Of a stretch of DNA of 32,631 bases, positions 6,710 to 13,705 are shown piece by piece. The notes beneath the pieces are model-generated. The model was not told the origin of the DNA, did not search any database, and saw nothing but the letters and a program-made list of their open reading frames with translations. Origin of the DNA: an uncultured Candidatus Saccharibacteria bacterium (GTDB taxonomy: Bacteria; Patescibacteriota; Saccharimonadia; Saccharimonadales; Saccharimonadaceae); NCBI GenBank assembly GCA_947305705.1, contig CAMZEB010000010.1:1-32631 (forward strand). Direction: 5' to 3'. Both the position numbers and the translations under genes were made by a program. How positions within the stretch are numbered: position 1 is the first letter of the stretch; the number at the start of each line of letters is the position of its first letter.

Positions 6710-7953
6710 TACTTAAACAACCTTATTATATCTATCACTGTAACCACTGCTACGATTCCAAGTAGCACCATAAATGCCCTGCTAACAATCTTTTCTTCCG
6801 TCTCTTTCGTTAATTTTTTCTTGCGCAATTTAAAGATCGCAATTAGTAGCCATCGCCCACCATCAAGCGCAGGTATCGGCAATACATTCATACACGCCAA
6901 TGAGATAGAAATGAGCGCGGTAAAGAACAGCAAGTTGCCTATGCCGCTAGATAGCACGCTCGGGAACAATACGCCAATAATCCCGACTGGGCCACTGACT
7001 GAATCGCCCGCCGTTTTTACTGCCGCGGCGCCACTCTCGCGCGAACCCTGGTCAAAGACATTTAATTGTCGCACTAAGCCAGAGAGAAGATTCCAAACCA
7101 GCTCGCCGATGCCCTTAAAAGTCTCACCCGTAATCTGTAGCATCGTGCCAAAACCGACAATTGGCGCACTCCAGCTACTCCGATAAAACGCGCTACTCGA
7201 AATACTAGCACCTAGAATATATTTCTCGTCCTTACTATTGAGCGTCAATTCTGCCGTCCCAATATTCTCGCCACGCTGATAGGTCATATATACCGTCTGA
7301 CCTGCGTATTTCGCGTCAAAATCAAGCAAATCTTGCGAGACGCTTATCATTGCTAGTTCACCATCAGGAACGTCACAGGAGCCGTCCTCGCAGCCCAGAG
7401 AGCGCATTTGTAGCACGACATCACCCGACTCTAGGCGCGCTTTCGCTGCAGGGCTATCGTCTACCACTTCGCCTATCGTTACCGGGTCAGTCACTACGAC
7501 TTGCGTATCCGAATCAATCTGAAATTGGTTATCCAAGAAATGCGGCATCCCAACCCACGCTAGTATTGTCAAAACGATAAACGCCATCAGCCAGTTCATC
7601 GCCACGCCAGCGAATAAAATCTTCGTCTTCGCCCAGAATGATGCAGCACCAAAACTTCCTTTTGCTTTGTCTGCATCGCTCTCACCTTTCATCTGACAAA
7701 AGCCGCCAATTGGCAACCAGTTAAGCGAGAAAACTAGCCCCTCTCCCGGCGGGTTCTTCCACTCTGATCTCTTGAGACGGCGCCACTTACCATCAACTTT
7801 TCGCCAGGCGATTGCTCTTGGCGGGAAACATATCCCGAATTCTTCGACAGTCACGCCGTTTCTGCGTGCCGCCAAAAAATGCCCAAACTCGTGTCCCGTA
7901 ACGAGGAGCATTAATATAAATAAACCAACAATAATACCAAATACCACACTCAT
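6709..7953 (-). CDS. rseP: Site-2 membrane zinc protease (RseP/MucP family)
   Basis: A 414-aa protein with the S2P architecture. The zinc motif HEFGH is at residues 21-25 in the first transmembrane helix. A long segment follows with a PDZ-like domain (IGEVVDDSPAAKARLESGDVVLQM). The second active-site motif, NVLPIPALDGGR, lies near residues 355-366 and supplies the third zinc ligand. The family cleaves transmembrane segments of anti-sigma factors, signal peptides or regulators inside the membrane. No sigma/anti-sigma pair is visible nearby. It heads the leftward run rseP-CPBP-mutM-holA. A TGC-TATTAT box lies 9 nt before the ATG, leaving almost no leader. Confidence 0.96.
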   Translation of the reverse strand: MSVVFGIIVGLFILMLLVTGHEFGHFLAARRNGVTVEEFGICFPPRAIAWRKVDGKWRRLKRSEWKNPPGEGLVFSLNWLPIGGFCQMKGESDADKAKGSFGAASFWAKTKILFAGVAMNWLMAFIVLTILAWVGMPHFLDNQFQIDSDTQVVVTDPVTIGEVVDDSPAAKARLESGDVVLQMRSLGCEDGSCDVPDGELAMISVSQDLLDFDAKYAGQTVYMTYQRGENIGTAELTLNSKDEKYILGASISSSAFYRSSWSAPIVGFGTMLQITGETFKGIGELVWNLLSGLVRQLNVFDQGSRESGAAAVKTAGDSVSGPVGIIGVLFPSVLSSGIGNLLFFTALISISLACMNVLPIPALDGGRWLLIAIFKLRKKKLTKETEEKIVSRAFMVLLGIVAVVTVIDIIRLFK

Positions 7954-7962
7954 ACTTATTTA

Positions 7963-7968
7963 ATAATA
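7963..7968 (-). promoter_or_regulatory. Extended -10 box TGC-TATTAT upstream of rseP
   Basis: TGCTATTAT followed by 9 nt and the rseP ATG on the minus strand. No Shine-Dalgarno sequence fits in this space, so the mRNA would be leaderless or carry a leader of 2-3 nt. Confidence 0.5.
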
Positions 7969-7982
7969 GCACAAGCACAAAA

Positions 7983-8007
7983 AAATATCTCCACACGGGA
8001 GATATTT
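7983..8007 (-). terminator. Terminator of the BspA-like gene
   Basis: On the minus strand AAATATCTCC, a 5-nt loop, GGAGATATTT and a T tract form a 10-bp hairpin, 3 nt past the stop codon of the giant repeat protein. Confidence 0.9.
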
Positions 8008-8010
8008 AAA

Positions 8011-11000
8011 TTAATTCCCTAGCACGCCCGGCCAAAGCGAACGGGCAGTAGTATCTGCAGCATAGAGAGTTGCGGAAGTGCTAATATCCCTAAATATCTG
8101 AGTAGTGTTCGTAGAACTGCCAATTACGAACGTATTAGGAAGTGTCAAAGAAGTCAATGAAGTCATATACATAAACATATTGCCCATATTCGTCACCTTT
8201 GAAGTATCGAATGTACTAGGCAAAACCAGTGTAGTCATCTTCGTTTGAATAAACATCTGGAACATATTAGTTACATTTGAAGTATTAAAGTTGGATGGGA
8301 AAGTAATAGACGTTAAATTGGTCATATACGAGAACATGCTTTCCATATTAGTGACATTTGAGGTGTCAAATGTATCCGGCAGAACAAGATTAGCTACTTT
8401 GACATGACTAAACATCCAGCCCATATCCGTAACATTCGAAGTATCAAAACCACTAGAGAACGTAAGCGAAGTCAAAGACGACATATTACAGAACAAACTA
8501 TTCATATTAGTTACATTTGAAGTGTTAAAGTCGCTAGGGAGTGTAAGCGTGGTAAGAGACGACGTACCGCCAAACATCGAGCCCATATTTGTTACATTCG
8601 AAGTATCAAAACTATCCGAAAATGTGAGCGAAGTCAAAGACGACATATTACCAAACATATTGCCCATATTCGTCACCTTTGAAGTATCAAAGCCGTTCGG
8701 CAATGTAAGCGAAGTAAGAGAAGTCGCGCCCCAAAACATAGTATTCATATCTGTAACATTTGCGGTATTAAAACCACTCGAGAACGTAAGCGAGCTCAGA
8801 GATCCCATGTTATAGAACATGCCATTCATATCCGTAACATTTGAAGTATTGAAGTTAATCGGAAGCGTAAGTGATGTCAGAGACGACATACTTCCGAACA
8901 TTGAGCTCATATCCGTAACATTCGAAGTATTGAAACTGCTCGGAAGCGTAAGCGAAGATAATGAAGACACTCCATAAAACATCCTCTTCATGCTTGTCAC
9001 ACTAGAAGTATTAAAACTGCTTGGAAGCGTAAGTGAAGTCAATGAAGACATTTCATTAAACATTTCAGTCATGCTCGTCACCTTCGAAGTATCGAATGCA
9101 TCTGGAAGCGTAAGCGAAGTTAATGAAGATAGCCTGCTGAACATACTTGGCATCCACGTCACATTCGAAGTGTCAAATGTCGAAGGAAGAGACAGTGAGG
9201 TTAGATTATTTAATCCACCAAACATACTGCCCATATCTACGACATTCGAAGTATCAAAACTTTCCGGAAGAGTTAGTGATGTCAACGAAGAAGATACGCC
9301 CGAATATATATAGAACATAGCACCCATACTTGTCACCTTCGAAGTATTAAAACTAGACGACAAAGTTAGCGAAGACAATGAATACATTTCACAGAACATC
9401 CAATCCATATTAGTCGCCAAAGACGTGTCTACTATAGTTGGGATATTTAGTGAAGTAAGTGCCGTCATATCCGTAAACATTTCCCCGGAATAGTCATTGG
9501 TATACATCTTTTCCGCCTCGGTATAGACATAATAATCATCACTAGTGGCTTTATAGGCATAAATAGGCACATATTTGTTAGTAGAAATATTAATCTTCGG
9601 TGCAGTTTCAACATCTATCGTATTCGGCAAAACATCGACGAATTGCAAATTTTTTATCGCATAATCCTTCGTATAGTATTCCACACTAGCATCATCAGCT
9701 AGATTATTCGCTAAGCGCTTTAGAGACGTATTAAAGTTATACCCCTCAACCATCATTGGGCCATACAAGCTTGGCCATAATGAATGAGCCGTCGCATCGG
9801 CAGCACGGAACAAAACCGCTGCGTAATAAATATTTTCAAACAACGAATTAACATTCGTAGAAGGATTAATCGAAAAAGTATTTGGCAAAAATAGTGCCTT
9901 TATTGAATAAAGCGAATAGAACATTGAGCTCATGTCCTCGACGTTCGAAACAACAAAGCTCGTCGGCAGATCAAGCACGTCTAGAACAGGAAGATTATAG
10001 AACATCTTGCTCATATCAGTCACACTTGAGGTATCGAAATCTTCAGAAAACTCTATCGTGTTTAACGCATACAAAGTGTTAAACATACCCTGCATATTTG
10101 TCACATTTGAAGTATCAAAAGAAGACAGATTAAGCGACTTCAGAGAATATAATTCGCTAAACATGTAGCTCATATTCTCAACTTTTTCAGTATTTAAATT
10201 AGTCAAATTAAGCGACTGGAGAGAATACACTTTTTCGAACATATAGCTCATATTCTCCGCATTTTGCGTATCCATATCTTCAAGGCCGTTTAGCGCCGAT
10301 AGGTCATACAGGCCACTAAACATATGGCTCATATTTATTACATTTGAAGTATCGAAACCATTCGGCAAAGTAAGAGTGTTCATCTGATAAATATTCTTGA
10401 ACATATTACTCATATCCGTCGCGCTTGAAGTATCAAACTCGTCTGAAAATGTTATAGATTTAGTGTTATATAGTTCACTGAACATACCGCTCATATTCTC
10501 AACGCTAGAAGTGTCGAAGTTGCTCGGTAATACAAGTGATTGCATTCCATATAAGTTACTAAACAAATAGCTCATATCCGTCACATTTGACGTATCGAAG
10601 TAGGCTAAGAAATCAAGCGAACTTAAGCTATACATCCTATCGATCATATGGCTCATATTCTGCAAATTCGAAGTATCTATATCTTCCGGAATAACCAAAT
10701 TCGCAACGCTATTTATGTCATAGAACATATAGCTCATATCCGTCACATTTGAGGTATCAAAATAATCCGGTATCGTTAACGAACTAACTGGAATACCGCT
10801 GAACAGATACGAAGAATCTGCATTCGCAACTATTGTACTAGCTTCCGTATAAATGGCATAGCCATGCTCTGCGACTTTATAGATATAAATCGGTTCCGAA
10901 TCTTCTTCTGCTAAATTTGCCTTAGGAGTCGTCTCATCAACTTCTTCTGGCAATTCACTCACGAATTCTAATGTTCTTATCTCGCTATCGTGGTAATTAT

Positions 11001-11721
11001 ATGGTCGCTCGTCTTCGTTCGCCAATGTCTTCATCGCAGCGTTTACACTTTTACCTGATCTAAGCGATGCAGTCATCTTTACTTCCCACTGCGCATATAG
11101 CGTCACTTCCCCACCAATCGTGAATGAAGTAGTTTCTCCATCAGTATAGGAAGTACCAGTACCATCAGCCTTCGTGTTCCAGCCATCAAACGAATAGCCA
11201 GTATAAGTAAATGTATTGCTCGCCAATGTAACATTTGTATTCAAGTCGATATTGCCTTGATCGGCAATTGAACCAATACCGCCATTAGCATCGTATTTAA
11301 TACGAACTTTAGAAGCACCAATGATACTACTGAATGAACCGTAGTTATTGATGAACTTATTAACTAGCGAACTATAAGCAAACGTTACCTTGTTATTAGT
11401 CGTGTCTACTTCATAGCTCATTCCACTTATACCCATTGGGTTGTTCATGGTAACAGTATTGTCGCCACCGGTAGCTAGAGTGATATTTTTACAAGTCTCA
11501 GTTTCAAAATCGTCAAAGACTAATTGGGTATCGAAGCCTGTACCGCTCACCGTAGCAACAAAGCTTGAACCGGCATAGCTTGTAGCCGATACACAGATAT
11601 TCCAATTGCCATCAGAAATAGTAGCCGTATTGCCAGAAGTAGCATAGGTATTACTTCCACCCAGTAGGCCTGCAATGATTCCAGAAATTACGGCAAACAC
11701 CGCAAATATCTTCTTTTGCAT
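8011..11721 (-). CDS. Giant secreted BspA-like protein with two DUF285 repeat arrays
   Basis: A 1236-aa surface protein. A signal peptide (MQKKIFAVFAVISGIIAGLLG) comes first, then a beta-rich domain, then one Listeria-Bacteroides (Flg_new/InlB B-type) repeat around YDANGGIGSI and TLYAQW. Two parallel modules follow. Each has a cap of about 90 aa (AMKTLANE... / SLKRLANN..., both with PIYxYK and YTEA), then a run of 27-aa DUF285 repeats of the form FDTSNVTDMSxMFxxxxSLxSLTLP, then a closing AADxTAxSLWP. I count 12 repeats in the first array and 17 in the second. DUF285/BspA repeats form leucine-rich-like solenoids in adhesins that bind host surfaces. There is no LPXTG or C-terminal membrane anchor, so attachment is unclear. 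An upstream TTG start is possible; I prefer ATG at 11721. Confidence 0.92.
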   Translation of the reverse strand: MQKKIFAVFAVISGIIAGLLGGSNTYATSGNTATISDGNWNICVSATSYAGSSFVATVSGTGFDTQLVFDDFETETCKNITLATGGDNTVTMNNPMGISGMSYEVDTTNNKVTFAYSSLVNKFINNYGSFSSIIGASKVRIKYDANGGIGSIADQGNIDLNTNVTLASNTFTYTGYSFDGWNTKADGTGTSYTDGETTSFTIGGEVTLYAQWEVKMTASLRSGKSVNAAMKTLANEDERPYNYHDSEIRTLEFVSELPEEVDETTPKANLAEEDSEPIYIYKVAEHGYAIYTEASTIVANADSSYLFSGIPVSSLTIPDYFDTSNVTDMSYMFYDINSVANLVIPEDIDTSNLQNMSHMIDRMYSLSSLDFLAYFDTSNVTDMSYLFSNLYGMQSLVLPSNFDTSSVENMSGMFSELYNTKSITFSDEFDTSSATDMSNMFKNIYQMNTLTLPNGFDTSNVINMSHMFSGLYDLSALNGLEDMDTQNAENMSYMFEKVYSLQSLNLTNLNTEKVENMSYMFSELYSLKSLNLSSFDTSNVTNMQGMFNTLYALNTIEFSEDFDTSSVTDMSKMFYNLPVLDVLDLPTSFVVSNVEDMSSMFYSLYSIKALFLPNTFSINPSTNVNSLFENIYYAAVLFRAADATAHSLWPSLYGPMMVEGYNFNTSLKRLANNLADDASVEYYTKDYAIKNLQFVDVLPNTIDVETAPKINISTNKYVPIYAYKATSDDYYVYTEAEKMYTNDYSGEMFTDMTALTSLNIPTIVDTSLATNMDWMFCEMYSLSSLTLSSSFNTSKVTSMGAMFYIYSGVSSSLTSLTLPESFDTSNVVDMGSMFGGLNNLTSLSLPSTFDTSNVTWMPSMFSRLSSLTSLTLPDAFDTSKVTSMTEMFNEMSSLTSLTLPSSFNTSSVTSMKRMFYGVSSLSSLTLPSSFNTSNVTDMSSMFGSMSSLTSLTLPINFNTSNVTDMNGMFYNMGSLSSLTFSSGFNTANVTDMNTMFWGATSLTSLTLPNGFDTSKVTNMGNMFGNMSSLTSLTFSDSFDTSNVTNMGSMFGGTSSLTTLTLPSDFNTSNVTNMNSLFCNMSSLTSLTFSSGFDTSNVTDMGWMFSHVKVANLVLPDTFDTSNVTNMESMFSYMTNLTSITFPSNFNTSNVTNMFQMFIQTKMTTLVLPSTFDTSKVTNMGNMFMYMTSLTSLTLPNTFVIGSSTNTTQIFRDISTSATLYAADTTARSLWPGVLGN
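8014..9432 (-). repeat. Second DUF285 array, about 17 units of 81 bp
   Basis: Coding tandem repeats with an 81-bp (27-aa) period. The phase can be followed in GAAGTAT at 8843 and 8924. Units are more alike here than in the first array (SSLTSLTLP recurs in most). One unit carries a 4-residue insertion (YIYSGVSSS) and two units lack one residue. The last unit degenerates into the SLWP closing segment. Confidence 0.9.
9772..10761 (-). repeat. First DUF285 array, about 12 units of 78-81 bp
   Basis: Coding tandem repeats of the same family as the second array but more diverged, with MSYMF or MSHMF cores and Leu/Tyr turns (NLYGMQSL, ELYSLKSL). Two units are 26 aa long. The array ends in LFRAADATAHSLWP, parallel to the end of the second array. 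Confidence 0.88.
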
Positions 11722-11772
11722 TTGTTTCTCTTGTTGCAAATGTGTTTATCTTTATTTCGACTACTTTTTATT

Positions 11773-11793
11773 TTGACCTAGTCTTGTATCTAG
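11773..11793 (-). promoter_or_regulatory. Surface-gene motif CTAG-N9-CTAGGTCAA at the BspA-like promoter
   Basis: On the minus strand CTAGATACAAGACTAGGTCA starts within the -10 box and covers the likely transcription start. Nearly the same sequence lies at the same place in the promoter at 15728-15748, and a third version is at 13687-13705. This suggests an operator or 5' mRNA element shared by the surface genes. Confidence 0.5.
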
Positions 11794-11820
11794 CTTACGC
11801 TTTTTTAAGAAAAAAGTCAA
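11792..11820 (-). promoter_or_regulatory. Promoter of the BspA-like gene
   Basis: TTGACT (11815-11820), a 17-bp spacer and TAAGCT (11792-11797) on the minus strand. The leader is about 65 nt and A-rich, with only a weak AAGAG before the ATG at 11721. Confidence 0.75.
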
Positions 11821-11837
11821 GGACTTAAGCCAACAAA

Positions 11838-11870
11838 AAGACCCGCAGTAAGCAATTTTCCGCGGGTCTT
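11838..11870 (-). terminator. rplU terminator
   Basis: On the minus strand AAGACCCGC and GCGGGTCTT pair around a 15-nt loop, followed by TTTTTG. It lies 12 nt after the rplU stop codon and just upstream of the BspA-like gene promoter. Confidence 0.9.
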
Positions 11871-11882
11871 CTATAAGTGAAC

Positions 11883-12191
11883 TTAAGCGATAGAAACGAT
11901 TTCGATTTCGCTATATTTCTGGCGGTGACCAGTTTCGGTATGGACACGCTTCTTGGAGTGGTAACGGATGACACGAATCTTGTCGCCAGCTACCTTTTCG
12001 TTAACGACCTTCGCCTTTACCTTAACTCCCTTGACGGTTGGCTCACCAACAGTGGTCTTGTCACCGTCAATTACGAGCAAAGCATCGAGAGCGAGATCTT
12101 TGGTTCCTTCCGGGAGGAGGTCCACACGGAGGGTCTCTTTTTCAGCGACAACGTACTGCTTGCCGCCAATCTTTACGACTGCTTTTTTCAT
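11883..12191 (-). CDS. rplU: 50S ribosomal protein L21
   Basis: A 102-aa L21. It starts MKKAVVKIGGKQYVVAE, the conserved opening, then has TVGEPTVKGVKVKAKVV and the C-terminal signature IRVIRYHSKKRVHTETGHRQKYSEIEI. L21 binds 23S rRNA and helps assemble the large subunit. The frame is open for 19 codons upstream, but family similarity, AAAAGGA 6-7 nt before, and the promoter all place the start at 12191. The gene is monocistronic, with its own promoter and terminator, and is separated from its usual partner rpmA. It is the only housekeeping gene inside the surface-protein block. Confidence 0.98.
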   Translation of the reverse strand: MKKAVVKIGGKQYVVAEKETLRVDLLPEGTKDLALDALLVIDGDKTTVGEPTVKGVKVKAKVVNEKVAGDKIRVIRYHSKKRVHTETGHRQKYSEIEIVSIA

Positions 12192-12215
12192 AAAATTCCT
12201 TTTATTACTCCGCAT

Positions 12216-12244
12216 ATTATAGCAAAAATCCGCCCCTTTTACAA
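12216..12244 (-). promoter_or_regulatory. rplU promoter
   Basis: TTGTAA (12239-12244), a 17-bp spacer and TATAAT (12216-12221) on the minus strand. The leader is about 18 nt and carries AAAAGGA. It is one of the clearer two-box promoters in the window. Confidence 0.8.
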
Positions 12245-12258
12245 GCATAAAAAGAAGC

Positions 12259-12284
12259 AGCGCCGGGATACCCTAGCCGGCGCT
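12259..12284 (-). terminator. Terminator of the LPKTG protein gene
   Basis: On the minus strand AGCGCCGG and CCGGCGCT pair around a 10-nt loop, then GCTTCTTTTT. It is GC-rich and lies about 23 nt past the stop codon. Confidence 0.88.
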
Positions 12285-12307
12285 ACTTACAAAGGAGTTA
12301 TATATGC

Positions 12308-13666
12308 TTATTTTTTCGTCTTATCAAGACTTTTTTCGATCTTCATAAGATCTTTTTGACTGCGGTACCAGTAGACACCGCCAGTTGCGATACAAACTAC
12401 GGCAACAATTGCGAGTGCGATTTCGCCTGGACCAGTCTTTGGAAGTTCTGGTTCATTTGGCGTTTCTGGTTCTTCAGGAGTACAAATCGGATTATTTGGA
12501 CTCTCCTTACAGATGCAATCCTTGTCGTTCTCGTCACAGCCTTTATCTGGCTCGTCCGTACATTCGTTTGTAGAAACGTAAATCGTAGAGCTATCGTTAA
12601 TCTCACCAGCATCGTGGTCTACATAGATAGTGTTTTTGAACGCTTTCTTCGTGCCACATTTGATGCCATCGACAACATTATTATTCAACTTAACTTGATA
12701 AGTAATCGTTGCAGTAGTTCCCTTACCGTAAAGACCAGTATTGAAACCATTCGCGCCGATGATATCTTTCATCGTTAAGCCATTTGGATTGGCCGCATTT
12801 ACAAGCTTCGTAGTGCCAGCGACTAGCGCCACACCTTCTGGTAGCTTATCGTGAAAGGTGACATTCGTTAAATCAGTCGTACCAGTGTTGGTAAATACTA
12901 CTTTGTAGGTAAGCGTATCACCAGGCTTAGCATCAACCGACTCAGAGAAGTTGGCACCATCTTTCGAAACCGTCTTCTCGACTTTCGCGCCAACTTGCTC
13001 AGCACGAATGTTATAGACGATATGGCCAGAATATTCCTCACAACCAGGTAGAATACCAGAGAGCTTATTATAGCCAATTGCGACACCATTTTCCATAAGA
13101 TTAGATGGTAAAGTTGTGCCGTTTAGCGCACCCTGATTGTAAATCTTCGCTGAACCTTGAACGTATTTCAAGATGACATCCGCAGAAGAATCAGTCGTAA
13201 AATACGCATTATCCCATACCTCGAGTGGATCCGCATTCGAAGACGAAATAACACCAGTAACCTTAGAAGATTTAGATGAATTAATCGTCCAAGTAGAAAG
13301 GCCGGATTTAACATACACATCGCGCGCATAACCAGAAGCATCAGCATTCATACTAGTCTTTGCGTTATTGTGATAAAAAATCCACACTTGGTATTCCTTA
13401 CCAGGAACAACCTTTACGGAATCGCTAAGAGCGTTTCCAGAGCCAACCTCGCCTACGCGGACAAAGTTGCGTTCATCACCAACAACATTGTTGTCAGTGA
13501 TAGAGTTGAAAGTAACCTTGTCGGCTGGGTTGTTCATCGTGTAAGTCGTACGTTCCGGACCCCAGGCAGAGGCCGAAGCGACTGGCACGATCACTGATAC
13601 CGCCGCAGCGACGAGACCAGCTACCGTCAATCTCCGTTTAAATTTGATATTTGTTTGTTTTAGCAT
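12308..13666 (-). CDS. LPKTG-anchored cell-wall surface protein with DUF11 domain
   Basis: A 452-aa secreted protein. An Arg/Lys-rich start and hydrophobic stretch end at ASASA before WGPERTT, a signal-peptidase I site near residue 34. Residues 40-210 form an unrecognised beta-rich domain. Residues 225-350 are a DUF11-like (isopeptide/Ig-like) domain (KPGDTLTYKVVFTNTGTTDL, then VTFHDKLPEGV). A short Cys-rich stalk (five Cys in the 28 residues beginning ECTDEP) and a Pro/Glu linker lead to the sortase signal LPKTG at 408-412, a hydrophobic helix (IALAIVAVVCIATGGVYW) and a basic tail. A sortase would link it to the cell wall; none is encoded here. AAGGAG precedes the ATG. It starts 35 nt after the gene at 13702-15696, probably in one operon with it. 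Confidence 0.9.
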   Translation of the reverse strand: MLKQTNIKFKRRLTVAGLVAAAVSVIVPVASASAWGPERTTYTMNNPADKVTFNSITDNNVVGDERNFVRVGEVGSGNALSDSVKVVPGKEYQVWIFYHNNAKTSMNADASGYARDVYVKSGLSTWTINSSKSSKVTGVISSSNADPLEVWDNAYFTTDSSADVILKYVQGSAKIYNQGALNGTTLPSNLMENGVAIGYNKLSGILPGCEEYSGHIVYNIRAEQVGAKVEKTVSKDGANFSESVDAKPGDTLTYKVVFTNTGTTDLTNVTFHDKLPEGVALVAGTTKLVNAANPNGLTMKDIIGANGFNTGLYGKGTTATITYQVKLNNNVVDGIKCGTKKAFKNTIYVDHDAGEINDSSTIYVSTNECTDEPDKGCDENDKDCICKESPNNPICTPEEPETPNEPELPKTGPGEIALAIVAVVCIATGGVYWYRSQKDLMKIEKSLDKTKK

Positions 13667-13686
13667 TTTTATTACTCCTTTTTTAC

Positions 13687-13705
13687 TAACCTAAATTTGT
13701 CCTAG
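13687..13705 (-). promoter_or_regulatory. Third copy of the surface-gene motif, before the LPKTG gene
   Basis: On the minus strand CTAGGACAAATTTAGGTTA closely matches the copy at 15728-15748. It spans the stop codon of the upstream gene and lies about 20 nt before the LPKTG start codon. No strong two-box promoter is seen here (only TGATAAT a little upstream), so it could act in RNA or as an operator for a weak internal promoter. Confidence 0.45.

Noticed and set aside
8014-10761. Regular 81-bp repeats that could look like a CRISPR or satellite array
   Set aside because: The repeats are in frame, have no separate spacers and encode DUF285 units throughout one long open frame.
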